A DNA stretch of 64,000 nucleotides from Shimia sp. R10_1 (lineage in GTDB: Bacteria; Pseudomonadota; Alphaproteobacteria; Rhodobacterales; Rhodobacteraceae), in assembly GCF_017744095.1 (NCBI RefSeq), contig NZ_JAGHQX010000004.1, forward strand, positions 1 through 64,000, in the 5' to 3' direction. A program made the position numbers and the translations under genes. Below are positions 45,078 through 54,524 of this stretch, one piece after another (positions within the stretch are counted from its first letter, which is position 1; the number at the start of each line of letters is the position of its first letter). The notes beneath the pieces were generated by a model, which was given only the letters and a program-made list of their open reading frames with translations, was not told the origin of the DNA and made no database searches.

Positions 45078-45182
45078 TTGAACCTCTTGTTGGGCATGGA
45101 AACAACTGTCTCACGCACTTATGTAAGTTACAGGCGGGGTCAAGTCCACCTCGCCAGAGGATGACATTGGAGTTAAACGAAG

Positions 45183-45725
45183 ATGTGGCTTCTTATAGCC
45201 TTTATTGCGATCCCAATGATTGAGATCGCACTGTTTGTCAGTGTTGGTGGCGCTATTGGCCTTTGGCCGACATTGGCAATCGTTCTGTTGACAGCAATCC
45301 TGGGCACTCACCTTGTGCGCTCTCAGGGTCTCGCTGCCATCGGAAATGTTCAACAGTCTTTCAACGAATTGAATGATCCAACTGAGCCTTTGGCGCATGG
45401 CGCAATGATCCTGATTGCTGGTGTTCTTCTGCTGACACCTGGTTTTTTTACAGACGCTGTTGGCTTTGCCTTACTGACACCTCCGTTTCGCTCTGCTGTG
45501 TTTCAATACGCTCGAAAACGCATAAAGGTGCAAAGTTTTTCCATGGGAGGTTCGACCGGCGCTTCATTTCATGCGCAGAGTGCAAAGCGCCACTCTGGGG
45601 CGCAAGAAAATGAGGTGATTGACGGAGAGTTTACTGAAGTCGACCCATCCACTGAGTTTGCCGCTAAACAGGACAATCAGGTGAAAAAACCCACACATTC
45701 GCCTTCAGGTTGGACAAAGCATTGA
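45183..45725 (+). CDS. FxsA-family membrane protein
   Basis: A 180-residue protein with three to four membrane segments in its first 125 residues. The conserved features are IPMIEIALFVSVGGAIG, ILGTHLVRSQG and LLLTPGFFTDAVGFALL. The tail is hydrophilic. FxsA counters F-exclusion of phage T7 in E. coli; its normal role is unknown. It is separated from secB by a terminator. Confidence 0.88.
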   Translation: MWLLIAFIAIPMIEIALFVSVGGAIGLWPTLAIVLLTAILGTHLVRSQGLAAIGNVQQSFNELNDPTEPLAHGAMILIAGVLLLTPGFFTDAVGFALLTPPFRSAVFQYARKRIKVQSFSMGGSTGASFHAQSAKRHSGAQENEVIDGEFTEVDPSTEFAAKQDNQVKKPTHSPSGWTKH

Positions 45726-45733
45726 GGCGCATA

Positions 45734-45770
45734 GTTTGACCTGATAAAGCAGGCCAAACGCGATTTTTTT
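45734..45770 (+). terminator. Terminator between fxsA and secB
   Basis: GTTTGACCTG and CAGGCCAAAC form a ten-pair stem with one A-C mismatch around ATAAAG, followed by GCGA and T7. The T run abuts the secB ribosome site (GGAGA). It can end the fxsA transcript or act as an attenuator for secB. Confidence 0.7.
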
Positions 45771-45781
45771 GGAGACCCAAA

Positions 45782-46276
45782 ATGGCAGAAACTGAAAACG
45801 GTGCTGCACAGCAAGCGCCGCAGCTGAAAATGAACGTTCTGACCCAGTTCGTGCGCGACATGTCGTTTGAGAATATTCTCGCTCAAAAAGGCTCTAGCGC
45901 AAACCCACAGCCTGATGTCCAGGTACAAGTGAACTTGGATGCCAAGAAGCGCGCAGCAGATAACCAGTTTGAAGTTGCTATCAAACTGAACATCACAGCC
46001 AAGAACAAAGATGACGGTGCTGAAATGTTCATCCTTGAGATGGACTATGCTGGCGTTTTCCACGTTGAAGGCGTACCAGAAGATCAACTGCATCCGTTCC
46101 TTCTGATCGAATGCCCACGCATGTTGTTCCCATTCGTGCGTCGCATTGTGTCAGACGTGACACGCGATGGTGGTTTCCCACCATTGAACTTGGAAACTAT
46201 TGATTTTGTAGCACTTTATCGCGCTGAACTCGCGCGTCGTGCACAGGAACAGAGCGAACAGCCTGTCGCCAACTGA
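45782..46276 (+). CDS. secB: Protein-export chaperone SecB
   Basis: A 164-residue tetrameric cytosolic chaperone that holds preproteins unfolded for SecA. Family marks are QFVRDMSFENI, the beta-strand segment EMFILEMDYAGVFHV, and ECPRMLFPFVRRIVSDVTRDGGFPP. The acidic surface and length fit SecB. GGAGA lies nine bases before the ATG. Confidence 0.96.
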   Translation: MAETENGAAQQAPQLKMNVLTQFVRDMSFENILAQKGSSANPQPDVQVQVNLDAKKRAADNQFEVAIKLNITAKNKDDGAEMFILEMDYAGVFHVEGVPEDQLHPFLLIECPRMLFPFVRRIVSDVTRDGGFPPLNLETIDFVALYRAELARRAQEQSEQPVAN

Positions 46277-46283
46277 TCAGTTT

Positions 46284-46306
46284 GGCGCTGCCCCTTTGGC
46301 AGCGCC
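46284..46306. terminator. Bidirectional hairpin between secB and dnaQ
   Basis: GGCGCTGCC and GGCAGCGCC form a perfect nine-pair stem with a five-base loop, midway between the convergent stops of secB and dnaQ. T-tracts are weak on both sides. Confidence 0.6.
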
Positions 46307-46315
46307 TTACCCAAA

Positions 46316-47053
46316 CTAGCCGAGTTTGGACCAGAGGGCGTCAGCGCCCATTTTCTCCACAAAAGCTTTATGTGCCTCCGCTTCTGCTTCTGAAAGCCGA
46401 GACGGCAAAGGCGTTGGCCGAGCACTTGGACGCCAGTCATCTTGGATGGTGGCACTTTTCTTTTCTGAAGTATTGTTAGACGCCAAAACCAGATCTGGTT
46501 GTCGTCCCCCAATCAGCTCGAGATACACTTCCGCCAGAATTTCGGAGTCAAGAAGAGCGCCGTGCAACGTCCGTGAGGAGTTATCGATCCCAAATCTGCG
46601 GCAAAGAGCGTCCAGCGTTGCAGGAGACCCCGGAAATTTCTTACGCGCCATTTCCAACGTATCGACAGCGCGTTCCATCGGAATTTGCGGCAGGTTCATC
46701 CAGCTCAATTCGGCATTTAAGAATTTCATGTCGAACTTGGCATTATGGATGACAAGTTTGCTATCATTGCCGATGAAATCGAGAAACTTTTGGCCAAACG
46801 CGTTAAACACAGGTTTGTCGCGCAGTGTCACCTCTCCCGGCGCGGCATCACGAGGGATATCCAAGAGATCTGGGCCAATTCCGTGCACCTTGAACGCCTC
46901 ATCCGGCATGGATCGCTCAGGGTTGATGTAGACATGAAATGTCTCGCCGGTTGGCAGATGATTGTAGAGCTCCAACGCGCCTATTTCGACGATGCGGTCG
47001 CCAGAAAACGGATCAAAGCCTGTGGTTTCCGTATCAAGTACGATTTCACGCAT
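46316..47053 (-). CDS. dnaQ: DNA polymerase III epsilon subunit (proofreading exonuclease)
   Basis: A 245-residue DEDDh exonuclease. Exo I is LDTETTGFD, Exo II is HNAKFDMKFLN, and Exo III is HGALLDSEILAEVY with catalytic His and Asp. The C-terminal tail that binds the polymerase alpha subunit is present (residues 180-245). It proofreads chromosomal replication. The start overlaps the coaE stop by eight bases. Confidence 0.95.
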   Translation of the reverse strand: MREIVLDTETTGFDPFSGDRIVEIGALELYNHLPTGETFHVYINPERSMPDEAFKVHGIGPDLLDIPRDAAPGEVTLRDKPVFNAFGQKFLDFIGNDSKLVIHNAKFDMKFLNAELSWMNLPQIPMERAVDTLEMARKKFPGSPATLDALCRRFGIDNSSRTLHGALLDSEILAEVYLELIGGRQPDLVLASNNTSEKKSATIQDDWRPSARPTPLPSRLSEAEAEAHKAFVEKMGADALWSKLG

Positions 47054-47648
47054 GATCCAACTGTCCTCTGATGGTTTTCACGATCTTCTCCACCTGAGAC
47101 CGGGCATGGTCAAGTGTATCCGTTTCTACCACATAGTCCGATAAAGCCACTTTTTTTTCGTTTGGCATCTGTTTTGACCGAATGTGCTCAAACTGGTCCT
47201 CGGTCATCGTACCGCGTTCCAGCACACGATTTTTCTGTAATTCCGGTGAAACAGAGACACAAACTACCGCGTCCATCGCTGCTGCGCCACCTGTTTCAAA
47301 AAGCAATGGAATATCAAAAACGAGAATATCGGAGGCTGCTTCCTTGATGAAATCAGCGCGATCCTGGGCAACCAAAGGATGGACAATTTTTTCTATTTTG
47401 CTCAGCACAGACGCATCTTTTGCAATCAGCTCTTTCAACCGATCTCGCGAAACCGCTCCATCTTCAATCGCGTCTGGTAGTGCCGCTGAAATAGGGGCTA
47501 CAGCTGCGCCCCCTTTCGCATATAAGCTGTGCACCGCCGCATCCGCATCCCAAACCGGGCAGCCTAACTCTGAAAAAAAGCGCGCTGTCGTTGACTTACC
47601 CATGCCAATAGAGCCGGTCAAACCGAGCTTGAACACTTGTTTGGTCAT
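47046..47648 (-). CDS. coaE: Dephospho-CoA kinase
   Basis: A 200-residue P-loop kinase that makes CoA from dephospho-CoA. Walker A is GLTGSIGMGKSTTARFF near the N-terminus. VWDADAAVH binds substrate, and DIPLLFETG is the lid-associated block. It overlaps aroE by four bases and dnaQ by eight, so the four-gene group is a single transcript. Confidence 0.95.
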   Translation of the reverse strand: MTKQVFKLGLTGSIGMGKSTTARFFSELGCPVWDADAAVHSLYAKGGAAVAPISAALPDAIEDGAVSRDRLKELIAKDASVLSKIEKIVHPLVAQDRADFIKEAASDILVFDIPLLFETGGAAAMDAVVCVSVSPELQKNRVLERGTMTEDQFEHIRSKQMPNEKKVALSDYVVETDTLDHARSQVEKIVKTIRGQLDHA

Positions 47649-48478
47649 TCCAAAACGACCTGCCGTGTGGCTTCATCCACAACAGGACGGCGGCCAAACC
47701 AACGCTCAAATCCCGGCACAGCTTGATGCAACAACATTCCAAGGCCATCAACGGTCACACATCCGCGCTCTTGAGCTGTTTTGAGGAAATTTGTGACGAG
47801 AGGGTTGTACACCAGATCCGTCACAACTGTTTCACTGCGCAAACCATCCATTGGTATCCGAAGCTCAGACTTTCCGGCCATCCCCAGTGAAGTTGTGTTC
47901 ACCAGTGTCGCCGCTTCTTCGAGAATATTGCCGGCCTGGACCCATTCGATGACTTTAACGCGCGCGCCAAAATCCTCTCTTAAACGTTCGGCACGAACAC
48001 GTGTACGATTTGTGATCAGGATCTCAGGCACGCCAGCATCTAGCAAAGACGCCACGACAGCGCGGGCCGCCCCCCCGGCGCCAAGCACCACAGCAGCCCC
48101 AGTTTCTGCCCGCCAGTCAGATGCGCCATCGCGCAAGTTTTCTATGAAACCATAGCCGTCTGTATTGTCGCCCATAATACTACCATCAGAGCGAAAAATC
48201 AGTGTGTTCACAGCACCGATAAGTGTGGCGCGATCGGTGATCTGATCCACAAACTGAACAACGCGTTCTTTATGAGGGAGTGTCACATTACAACCAACAA
48301 ACCCCATCCTTGGCATTGCTCTTAAGACATCCTCCAAATCATCGGCCGCCACCTCCATTGGGATGTAATGCCCTGAAATTTCGTACTTCTTCAGCCAGTG
48401 CCCATGTAGCAAAGGCGATTTCGAATGCGCGATTGGATTGCCGATCACACCAGCAAGGGGAATAGATGGTAAGGTCAT
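47645..48478 (-). CDS. aroE: Shikimate dehydrogenase
   Basis: A 277-residue NADPH-dependent enzyme that reduces 3-dehydroshikimate in aromatic amino acid synthesis. NPIAHSKSPLLHG binds shikimate, NVTLPHKE holds the catalytic Lys, and VLGAGGAARAV is the dinucleotide loop followed by TNRTRVRAERL, typical of NADP specificity. It overlaps maf by four bases. Confidence 0.96.
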   Translation of the reverse strand: MTLPSIPLAGVIGNPIAHSKSPLLHGHWLKKYEISGHYIPMEVAADDLEDVLRAMPRMGFVGCNVTLPHKERVVQFVDQITDRATLIGAVNTLIFRSDGSIMGDNTDGYGFIENLRDGASDWRAETGAAVVLGAGGAARAVVASLLDAGVPEILITNRTRVRAERLREDFGARVKVIEWVQAGNILEEAATLVNTTSLGMAGKSELRIPMDGLRSETVVTDLVYNPLVTNFLKTAQERGCVTVDGLGMLLHQAVPGFERWFGRRPVVDEATRQVVLE

Positions 48479-49074
48479 TGTTCTAGGTCTCCCCTGACGG
48501 TCAAATATGAGAGTATTTCAACAAGTGGCATTCCAAGCACCGTGAAATAATCTCCATCGATTTTATCAAACAGCCGAACCCCCTCTTCTTCGAGTTTATA
48601 ACTTCCAACAGCATGGGAAATACTGTCGAAGTTGCGCGCGAGATACTCTTCCAAGAACGCGTCGCTAAAGTTCCTCATATAGAGCCTTACGACACCGACG
48701 AACCTCCAGATCGGTTCTCCATTTTGGTAAATCACCGCTGCAGACAGCAACTTATGCCGTGTGCCACGCAACATTAAGAGCTGATTGCGTGCATCAGCGA
48801 CACTCGCTGGTTTAGAAAAGATGGTGCCGTTAAAATCTAAAACCTGATCGCATCCAAGAACGGTGGCTTCTGGTCGTTTAGAACTCACTTTGCGCGCTTT
48901 CGCCTCTGCCAGCGCATCAGCAATATCTTGCGGGGAAGCGCCTTCTGCTTGTAGCGCACGTTTGATCATCTCTTCATCCACACGCGGCTTCACTGTCTCA
49001 AAGTCTACGTTTGCGTTCCGAAGCAACTGAGCTCGTATCTCAGAGCCCGAAGCGAGGATCAGGGAAGAGGTCAT
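48475..49074 (-). CDS. maf: Maf-family nucleoside triphosphate pyrophosphatase
   Basis: A 199-residue protein with LASGSEIRAQLL at the N-terminus and LGCDQVL in the middle. Maf proteins hydrolyse non-standard or modified nucleotides and have been linked to septum control. Start placed at MTSSLILASG because family similarity begins there; the frame runs 29 codons further upstream into the origin region. The start codon touches a perfect DnaA box, so DnaA could influence this transcript. Confidence 0.92.
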   Translation of the reverse strand: MTSSLILASGSEIRAQLLRNANVDFETVKPRVDEEMIKRALQAEGASPQDIADALAEAKARKVSSKRPEATVLGCDQVLDFNGTIFSKPASVADARNQLLMLRGTRHKLLSAAVIYQNGEPIWRFVGVVRLYMRNFSDAFLEEYLARNFDSISHAVGSYKLEEEGVRLFDKIDGDYFTVLGMPLVEILSYLTVRGDLEQ

Positions 49075-49082
49075 GTGGATAA
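49074..49082 (-). promoter_or_regulatory. DnaA box at the maf start codon
   Basis: TGTGGATAA, the exact complement of TTATCCACA, overlaps the first base of the maf start codon. It marks the left limit of the DnaA-box region and may let DnaA repress maf. Confidence 0.65.
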
Positions 49083-49256
49083 ATCCGTGGAGAAGGAAAG
49101 GAACATCTGGTGAGTCCTTTCTGGAAACTTCTGTGAGATTTTGCAAGCTGGGGAAACTCACCCAGACTTCAGGGAAATCCCCCGTTTTCCTGCACCGTGG
49201 ATGAGGAAAACTTTACCTGGGGGAGGAATCAGCCGCATACCGCTTCATCCTCATCT

Positions 49257-49275
49257 TTATCCACAGCCATCCACA
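49257..49275 (+). promoter_or_regulatory. Paired DnaA boxes, in phase
   Basis: TTATCCACA (perfect consensus) at 49257-49265 and CCATCCACA at 49267-49275 are spaced ten bp apart, start to start. This places two DnaA molecules on the same helix face, as in known origins. Confidence 0.75.
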
Positions 49276-49389
49276 GATCATGTTTTTCTCAAGTCTTTGA
49301 CTCTACATGACTCTTTTCACTTTAGCCCCAGATGTGGGAGTCTTCTTAGAAATTCTATCCTCCTGTGTAAAACTGCGGGGGAAATTCCA

Positions 49390-49398
49390 TAATCCACA
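49390..49398 (+). promoter_or_regulatory. DnaA box, one mismatch, next to the AT-rich run
   Basis: TAATCCACA differs from consensus at position 2. It lies about 33 bp left of the AT-rich stretch at 49431-49454, the usual position for a box bordering the unwinding element. Confidence 0.55.
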
Positions 49399-49487
49399 GG
49401 TTTTCGCGTCCCAACAAAATCATCATCCTTTTCTAAATATATTTATTTATTTAGAGAGGGTGGGCTCGTCCCAAGGATCAAAACCGC

Positions 49488-49937
49488 ATGAGCTACTTTC
49501 TGGTAGACATTTACCCTTACGTCCTCGCTTTCCATATCATGGCTGTGATCAGCTGGATGGCGGGCTTGTTTTATCTCCCCCGTCTATTCGTCTATCATGC
49601 GGAAAGAGCTAAGCAGGGGGATCAGCTCGATGAAACGCTTAAGATCATGGAATACAAACTGCAGCGTTATATCATGGCGCCTGCAAGTGTTGCGGCATGG
49701 CTTGCGGGTCTCACACTGGTTTTTACGCCCGGAATTGTCGATTGGTCGTCTGTTTGGCCGTATACCAAGGCATTTGGGGTAATCTGCATGACTGCATTTG
49801 ATCACTGGCTTATGCAAATGCGAAAGAAGTTTGACCGGAACGAGAATACCCTCACTGGACGCCAATATCGTATGATGAACGAAGTGCCGACGATCTTGAT
49901 GGTCATCATCGTTGTTTCGGTGGTGGTGAAATTCTGA
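49488..49937 (+). CDS. hemJ: Protoporphyrinogen IX oxidase HemJ
   Basis: A 149-residue membrane protein with four spans that oxidises protoporphyrinogen to protoporphyrin in haem synthesis. AFHIMAVISWMAGLFYLPRLFVYH carries the conserved histidines, and ending blocks include TGRQYRMMNEVPT. It is the first gene to the right of the candidate origin. No strong Shine-Dalgarno is seen; CAAGGATC lies 10-17 bases upstream of the ATG. Confidence 0.93.
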   Translation: MSYFLVDIYPYVLAFHIMAVISWMAGLFYLPRLFVYHAERAKQGDQLDETLKIMEYKLQRYIMAPASVAAWLAGLTLVFTPGIVDWSSVWPYTKAFGVICMTAFDHWLMQMRKKFDRNENTLTGRQYRMMNEVPTILMVIIVVSVVVKF

Positions 49938-49942
49938 ATTTA

Positions 49943-49971
49943 TTGACTCAGAACAGCGAAAGCCGTATCTG
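49943..49971 (+). promoter_or_regulatory. Candidate rho promoter with GANTC-bearing inverted repeat
   Basis: TTGACT (49943-49948) and TATCTG (49966-49971) are 17 bases apart, 87 bp before rho. The arms GACTCAG (49945-49951) and CTGAGTC (49969-49975) are perfect inverted repeats, and each contains a GANTC site. Methylation could therefore affect the promoter; alternatively the structure ends hemJ transcription. Confidence 0.45.
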
Positions 49972-50057
49972 AGTCGTCAACTGGCCCGTCCGGGTTAAGT
50001 GTATCCCTTATATAGAGCACATGACCTGCCCCATTTCGGGCAGCACAGGATTTTTTC

Positions 50058-51329
50058 ATGACACAAGAAAAGCTTGCTCTTGGCGATTTGAAAGCCAAAA
50101 GCCCAAAAGCACTCTTGGCAATGGCCGAAGAGCTGGAAATCGAGAACGCATCGACGATGCGCAAGGGCGAGATGATGTTCCAGATTCTGCGCGAGCGCGC
50201 GGATGATGGTTGGGAAATCTCTGGTGATGGTGTTCTTGAGGTGCTCCAAGACGGTTTTGGTTTCTTGCGCTCTCCTGAAGCCAACTATTTGCCGGGCCCC
50301 GACGATATCTATGTCAGCCCAGATATGATCCGTCAGCATTCTCTGCGTACGGGTGACACTGTGAATGGCGTTATGACCGCGCCTGGCGACAATGAGCGCT
50401 ATTTTGCGCTGACTGGTGTGTCTCAGATCAACTTTGAAGCGCCAGAGAAAGCCAAGCACAAGATTGCGTTCGATAACCTAACACCGCTCTATCCGGATGA
50501 GCGCCTGAAGATGGAGATCGAAGATCCCACCATCAAGGACCGCTCCGCTCGTGTAATTGATTTGGTGGCGCCAATTGGTAAGGGGCAACGGTCTTTGATT
50601 GTGGCTCCGCCACGAACCGGTAAAACCGTGTTGCTGCAAAATATCGCGCACAGCATCGAAGCCAACCACCCAGAGTGTTACTTGATCGTTCTGCTGATCG
50701 ACGAACGCCCGGAAGAGGTGACAGACATGCAGCGCTCCGTGAAAGGGGAGGTTATTTCCTCTACCTTTGACGAGCCGGCCACCCGCCACGTTGCTGTGTC
50801 TGAAATGGTGATTGAAAAGGCAAAGCGCCTTGTGGAACATAAACGAGATGTTGTGATCCTTCTGGACTCAATCACAAGACTTGGTCGCGCGTTCAACACC
50901 GTGGTGCCTTCCTCTGGTAAAGTTTTGACCGGTGGTGTGGACGCCAACGCATTGCAACGCCCCAAACGTTTCTTTGGTGCTGCCCGTAACATCGAAGAAG
51001 GTGGATCGCTGACCATCATTTCAACTGCGCTGATCGACACCGGCTCGCGCATGGATGAGGTGATCTTTGAAGAGTTCAAAGGCACCGGTAACTCTGAGAT
51101 CGTGCTGGATCGGAAAGTCGCAGACAAACGTGTCTTCCCGGCGATCGACATTCTCAAATCCGGTACGCGGAAAGAGGATCTGCTCGTCGACAAAGGCGAT
51201 CTGGCCAAGACTTTCGTACTGCGTCGTATCCTCAACCCAATGGGCACCACAGATGCTGTCGAATTCTTGCTTGGCAAGCTGAAGCAAACCAAAACCAATG
51301 GCGAGTTCTTTGACTCGATGAACACTTAA
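50058..51329 (+). CDS. rho: Transcription termination factor Rho
   Basis: A 423-residue hexameric RNA helicase. The N-terminal RNA-binding cold-shock-like fold includes [23 protein letters not shown], Walker A is APPRTGKT at 183-190, and the Q- and R-loops follow ([24 protein letters not shown]). It terminates untranslated transcripts. The leader is about 120 bp; a CTGCCC/GGGCAG hairpin lies just before the gene and could be part of autoregulation. Confidence 0.97.
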   Translation: MTQEKLALGDLKAKSPKALLAMAEELEIENASTMRKGEMMFQILRERADDGWEISGDGVLEVLQDGFGFLRSPEANYLPGPDDIYVSPDMIRQHSLRTGDTVNGVMTAPGDNERYFALTGVSQINFEAPEKAKHKIAFDNLTPLYPDERLKMEIEDPTIKDRSARVIDLVAPIGKGQRSLIVAPPRTGKTVLLQNIAHSIEANHPECYLIVLLIDERPEEVTDMQRSVKGEVISSTFDEPATRHVAVSEMVIEKAKRLVEHKRDVVILLDSITRLGRAFNTVVPSSGKVLTGGVDANALQRPKRFFGAARNIEEGGSLTIISTALIDTGSRMDEVIFEEFKGTGNSEIVLDRKVADKRVFPAIDILKSGTRKEDLLVDKGDLAKTFVLRRILNPMGTTDAVEFLLGKLKQTKTNGEFFDSMNT

Positions 51330-51339
51330 GGAATGTGAC

Positions 51340-52638
51340 ATGGCCTATGTGCCAGACACAATTTTCGCCTTAGCAACGGCCCCCGGTAAAGCGGGGGTCG
51401 CTGTCGTTCGTGTGTCCGGTTCCCGGGCTGCTGAGGCGGGCAGGGCGCTTTTCGGAGCGTTACCCAAACCACGAAATGCTGCTTTGAAGATCTTGAAAGA
51501 CAGCGAAGGCCGTCGTCTGGATCAGGCTTTGGTGCTCTATTTCGAAGAGAAAGCCAGTTTCACCGGCGAAGAGGTCCTTGAGCTTCATCTGCATGGCTCT
51601 ACCGCCGTGGTGAACGCAGTCTTGCGAGAGCTTTCCGAGATAGATGGTCTTCGTTTGGCTGAAGCAGGGGAGTTCACTCGTCGTGCTTTGGAAAATGGCT
51701 GTCTTGATCTTGCGCAGGTAGAGGGTTTGGCGGATCTGATTGATGCAGAAACCGAAGCTCAACGACGGCAAGCCTTGCGCGTTTTGTCTGGCGATCTCGG
51801 TGATCTCGCGGGCAAATGGCGTAGCGATCTGATCCGAGCTGCAGCTCTCATCGAAGCCACCATTGATTTTGCCGACGAAGATGTTCCTGTCGATGTGACC
51901 CCTGAGGTCACGGAATTGCTCTCTGGCGTGCGATCTGAATTGGATCGTGAGATTGCAGGAGTAGATACCGCCGAACGCATTCGCACTGGATTTGAGGTGG
52001 CTATACTTGGCGCGCCCAATGTCGGGAAATCCACTTTGCTCAATGCGCTTGCTGGGCGCGAAGCGGCGATCACCTCTGAATATGCTGGCACCACGCGCGA
52101 CGTGATCGAGGTCCGTATGGAGCTGAATGGCTTGCCTGTGACCTTGCTCGACACCGCAGGATTGCGTGAAACGGATGATCATGTTGAAGGCATTGGGATC
52201 CAACGCGCCCGTGAACGGGCAGAGGCAGCAGATTTGCGCCTTTTCCTTAGAACTCAGGATGAAAGCCCTGACTTTGAACCTATGCCAGAAGATGTGATCC
52301 GGATTGCAAAGGCTGATACGCTGGATGATCTGGACAACGCGATATCTGGAAAGACTGGTTTCGGTGTCACGGAGTTGGTGGCTGAAATTACCGATAAACT
52401 GTCAGAACAGGCATCGAGATCCGGTGTCGCAACGCGTGAACGTCATCGTATCGCTATGAAGCGCGCATCAGAGTCCCTTGATGCAGGCCGGGCTGTTCTC
52501 GCCTTGGGACCAGATCACTATGATATAGGTGCTGAAGAACTGCGAACGGCGATTCGATCCCTTGATTCTATCGTTGGGCATGTCGATGTAGAGAACTTGT
52601 TGGATGAAATTTTCTCAAGTTTCTGTATCGGAAAGTAA
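51340..52638 (+). CDS. mnmE: tRNA modification GTPase MnmE
   Basis: A 432-residue protein that, with MnmG, makes the 5-carboxymethylaminomethyl group on U34 of certain tRNAs. The N-terminal folate-binding domain starts [19 protein letters not shown]. The G domain has [14 protein letters not shown] near 224 and DTAGLRET. The C-terminus is FCIGK, with the essential cysteine. Ten bp separate it from rho; mnmG starts 23 bp after its stop. Confidence 0.97.
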   Translation: MAYVPDTIFALATAPGKAGVAVVRVSGSRAAEAGRALFGALPKPRNAALKILKDSEGRRLDQALVLYFEEKASFTGEEVLELHLHGSTAVVNAVLRELSEIDGLRLAEAGEFTRRALENGCLDLAQVEGLADLIDAETEAQRRQALRVLSGDLGDLAGKWRSDLIRAAALIEATIDFADEDVPVDVTPEVTELLSGVRSELDREIAGVDTAERIRTGFEVAILGAPNVGKSTLLNALAGREAAITSEYAGTTRDVIEVRMELNGLPVTLLDTAGLRETDDHVEGIGIQRARERAEAADLRLFLRTQDESPDFEPMPEDVIRIAKADTLDDLDNAISGKTGFGVTELVAEITDKLSEQASRSGVATRERHRIAMKRASESLDAGRAVLALGPDHYDIGAEELRTAIRSLDSIVGHVDVENLLDEIFSSFCIGK

Positions 52639-52653
52639 TCAAAGTTAAGGGAG

Positions 52654-52669
52654 TGTTTCACGTGAAACA
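52654..52669. promoter_or_regulatory. parS site overlapping the mnmG start
   Basis: TGTTTCACGTGAAACA is a perfect parS palindrome. The GTG start codon of mnmG at 52662 is part of it. ParB binding here would lie 2.5-4.2 kb upstream of the parAB genes and 3.2 kb from the candidate origin. Confidence 0.93.
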
Positions 52670-54524
52670 TTTTGACGTCATTGTTGTGGGCGGCGGACAT
52701 GCCGGAGCGGACGCTGCCGCCGCGGCTGCGCGTATGGGGGCCCAAACGGCGCTTATCACGCTGAAGAAATCCGGCATTGGCGTCATGTCCTGCAACCCTG
52801 CGATTGGGGGCCTTGGTAAAGGCCATCTGGTGCGTGAAGTGGATGCGCTGGACGGTGTGATGGGCCGTATCGCCGATAAGGCGGGTATTCAGTTTCGCCT
52901 TCTTAACCGCCGCAAAGGCCCCGCAGTACAAGGCCCACGCGCGCAATCTGATCGCAAGATTTACCGCACAGAGATGCTGGCAGAGATCGAAGCCATACCA
53001 AATCTGACAATTGTCGAAGGCGAAGCCACGGATTTTCGTATGGAAGGGCAGGCCGTGCGCGGCGTGATCCTTGCAGATGGCTCTGAAATTTCTGCGCATG
53101 CCGTCGTCCTGACTACAGGCACCTTTTTGCGCGGTGTCATTCACATTGGCGATGTCTCGCGTCCTGGCGGGCGGATGGGTGATGAGGCCTCCGTCAAGCT
53201 TGCCGAGCGCATCGACAGTTTTGGCCTGCCTCTGGGCCGCCTGAAAACTGGTACGCCACCGCGTTTGAACGGCAAGACCATCAAATGGGATCTGTTGGCC
53301 AGCCAGCCGGGGGATGAAGACCCTGTTGTTTTCTCCTTCCTGAACAAAGCTCCCCTCGCGCGTCAAATTGCCTGTGGCATCACCCATACCAATCCCAAAA
53401 CCCATGAGATCATTCGCGAGAACCTTGATCGCTCTGCTATGTATGGCGGCCATATCGACGGGGTTGGGCCACGGTATTGTCCATCCATCGAAGATAAAAT
53501 TGTGCGCTTCGCGGATAAGGAGTCCCATCAGGTCTTTCTTGAGCCAGAAGGTCTGGATGATGACACGGTGTATCCAAACGGAATCTCCACTTCTTTGCCT
53601 GTAGATGTGCAGGAAGCCTATGTCCGGTCGATGTATGGCCTTGAAGATGTCGAGATCGTTCAGCCCGGTTATGCGATAGAATACGACTATGTTGACCCAC
53701 GAGCATTGAACGCTGAATTGGGTGTGAAGGGGGTTCCGGGTCTATATCTTGCGGGACAGATTAATGGCACCACTGGATATGAAGAAGCGGCGGCACAGGG
53801 CCTTGTGGCTGGTTTGAACGCTTCTTTGTATGCAAAGGGCAAAGAGCCGCACCATTTCAGCCGTTCCGATAGCTATATTGGTGTGATGATAGATGACTTG
53901 ATCACGCGCGGTGTGACTGAACCCTATCGTATGTTCACGTCGCGTGCTGAATTCCGTTTGTCCTTGCGCGCTGATAATGCGGATCAACGACTTACACCGA
54001 TGGGGATGGAGCTTGGGCTGATCGGAGAAACCAGGAAAGACGCCTTTGCAAAGAAGCAGGAGATGCTCTCAGCTGGGAGGACGTTGCTCGAACAGGAGAT
54101 CTTTACACCAAAACAGATCAAAGATGCAGGGATCGCTGTCAATCAAGATGGTAATCGCCGCTCTGCGTTTCAGGTGCTTGCATTCCCTGAGGTGGGATTT
54201 GAGGATTTGATCGCGTTGAATGGCGCTTATGAAAATGTAGACAAAGAGATCCAGTTGCAGTTGGAGCGGGATGCACTTTATGCAAACTACATTGAACGTC
54301 AAAAACGCGATGTAGACGCCATGCGGCGGGATGAAGCGCTGATTATTCCGTCGGGCTTCGATTTCGATGTCATTGATGGATTAAGCAACGAATTGAAATA
54401 TAAGCTTAATTCGGTTCGCCCATCTAACTTGGGACAAGCCGGACGTATCGATGGTATGACACCTGCTGCATTGACACTATTGCTTGCGAAGCTGCGGCAG
54501 GCGCAGAAGGCAAAGTCAGCATGA
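52662..54524 (+). CDS. mnmG: tRNA uridine-5-carboxymethylaminomethyl synthesis enzyme MnmG
   Basis: A 620-residue FAD enzyme. The dinucleotide fold [13 protein letters not shown] is at the N-terminus, with [17 protein letters not shown] and [21 protein letters not shown] following. Start chosen at the GTG giving (V)KHFDVIVV: the AAGGGAG ribosome site is nine bases before it but directly touches the alternative GTG at 52653. The initiation region lies inside a parS site, so ParB could in principle affect its expression. Confidence 0.95.
   Translation: MKHFDVIVVGGGHAGADAAAAAARMGAQTALITLKKSGIGVMSCNPAIGGLGKGHLVREVDALDGVMGRIADKAGIQFRLLNRRKGPAVQGPRAQSDRKIYRTEMLAEIEAIPNLTIVEGEATDFRMEGQAVRGVILADGSEISAHAVVLTTGTFLRGVIHIGDVSRPGGRMGDEASVKLAERIDSFGLPLGRLKTGTPPRLNGKTIKWDLLASQPGDEDPVVFSFLNKAPLARQIACGITHTNPKTHEIIRENLDRSAMYGGHIDGVGPRYCPSIEDKIVRFADKESHQVFLEPEGLDDDTVYPNGISTSLPVDVQEAYVRSMYGLEDVEIVQPGYAIEYDYVDPRALNAELGVKGVPGLYLAGQINGTTGYEEAAAQGLVAGLNASLYAKGKEPHHFSRSDSYIGVMIDDLITRGVTEPYRMFTSRAEFRLSLRADNADQRLTPMGMELGLIGETRKDAFAKKQEMLSAGRTLLEQEIFTPKQIKDAGIAVNQDGNRRSAFQVLAFPEVGFEDLIALNGAYENVDKEIQLQLERDALYANYIERQKRDVDAMRRDEALIIPSGFDFDVIDGLSNELKYKLNSVRPSNLGQAGRIDGMTPAALTLLLAKLRQAQKAKSA

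Larger units (their letters stand above)
49074..49460. other. Candidate chromosomal replication origin (oriC)
   Basis: A 413-bp non-coding gap between divergent maf and hemJ. It holds perfect DnaA boxes at 49074-49082 (minus) and 49257-49265 (plus), a second box ten bp further at 49267-49275 (CCATCCACA), and TAATCCACA at 49390-49398. GANTC methylation sites occur at 49112, 49299, 49309 and 49338. An AT-rich unwinding-like run lies at 49431-49454. Genes on both sides point away from it, and parAB with parS lies 5-7 kb to the right. This agrees with origins near hem genes in alphaproteobacteria. Functional proof is lacking. Confidence 0.78.

Noticed and set aside
52518..53528. 336-codon open frame on the minus strand
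   Set aside because: It is antisense to mnmG and the end of mnmE; no ribosome site or family similarity.
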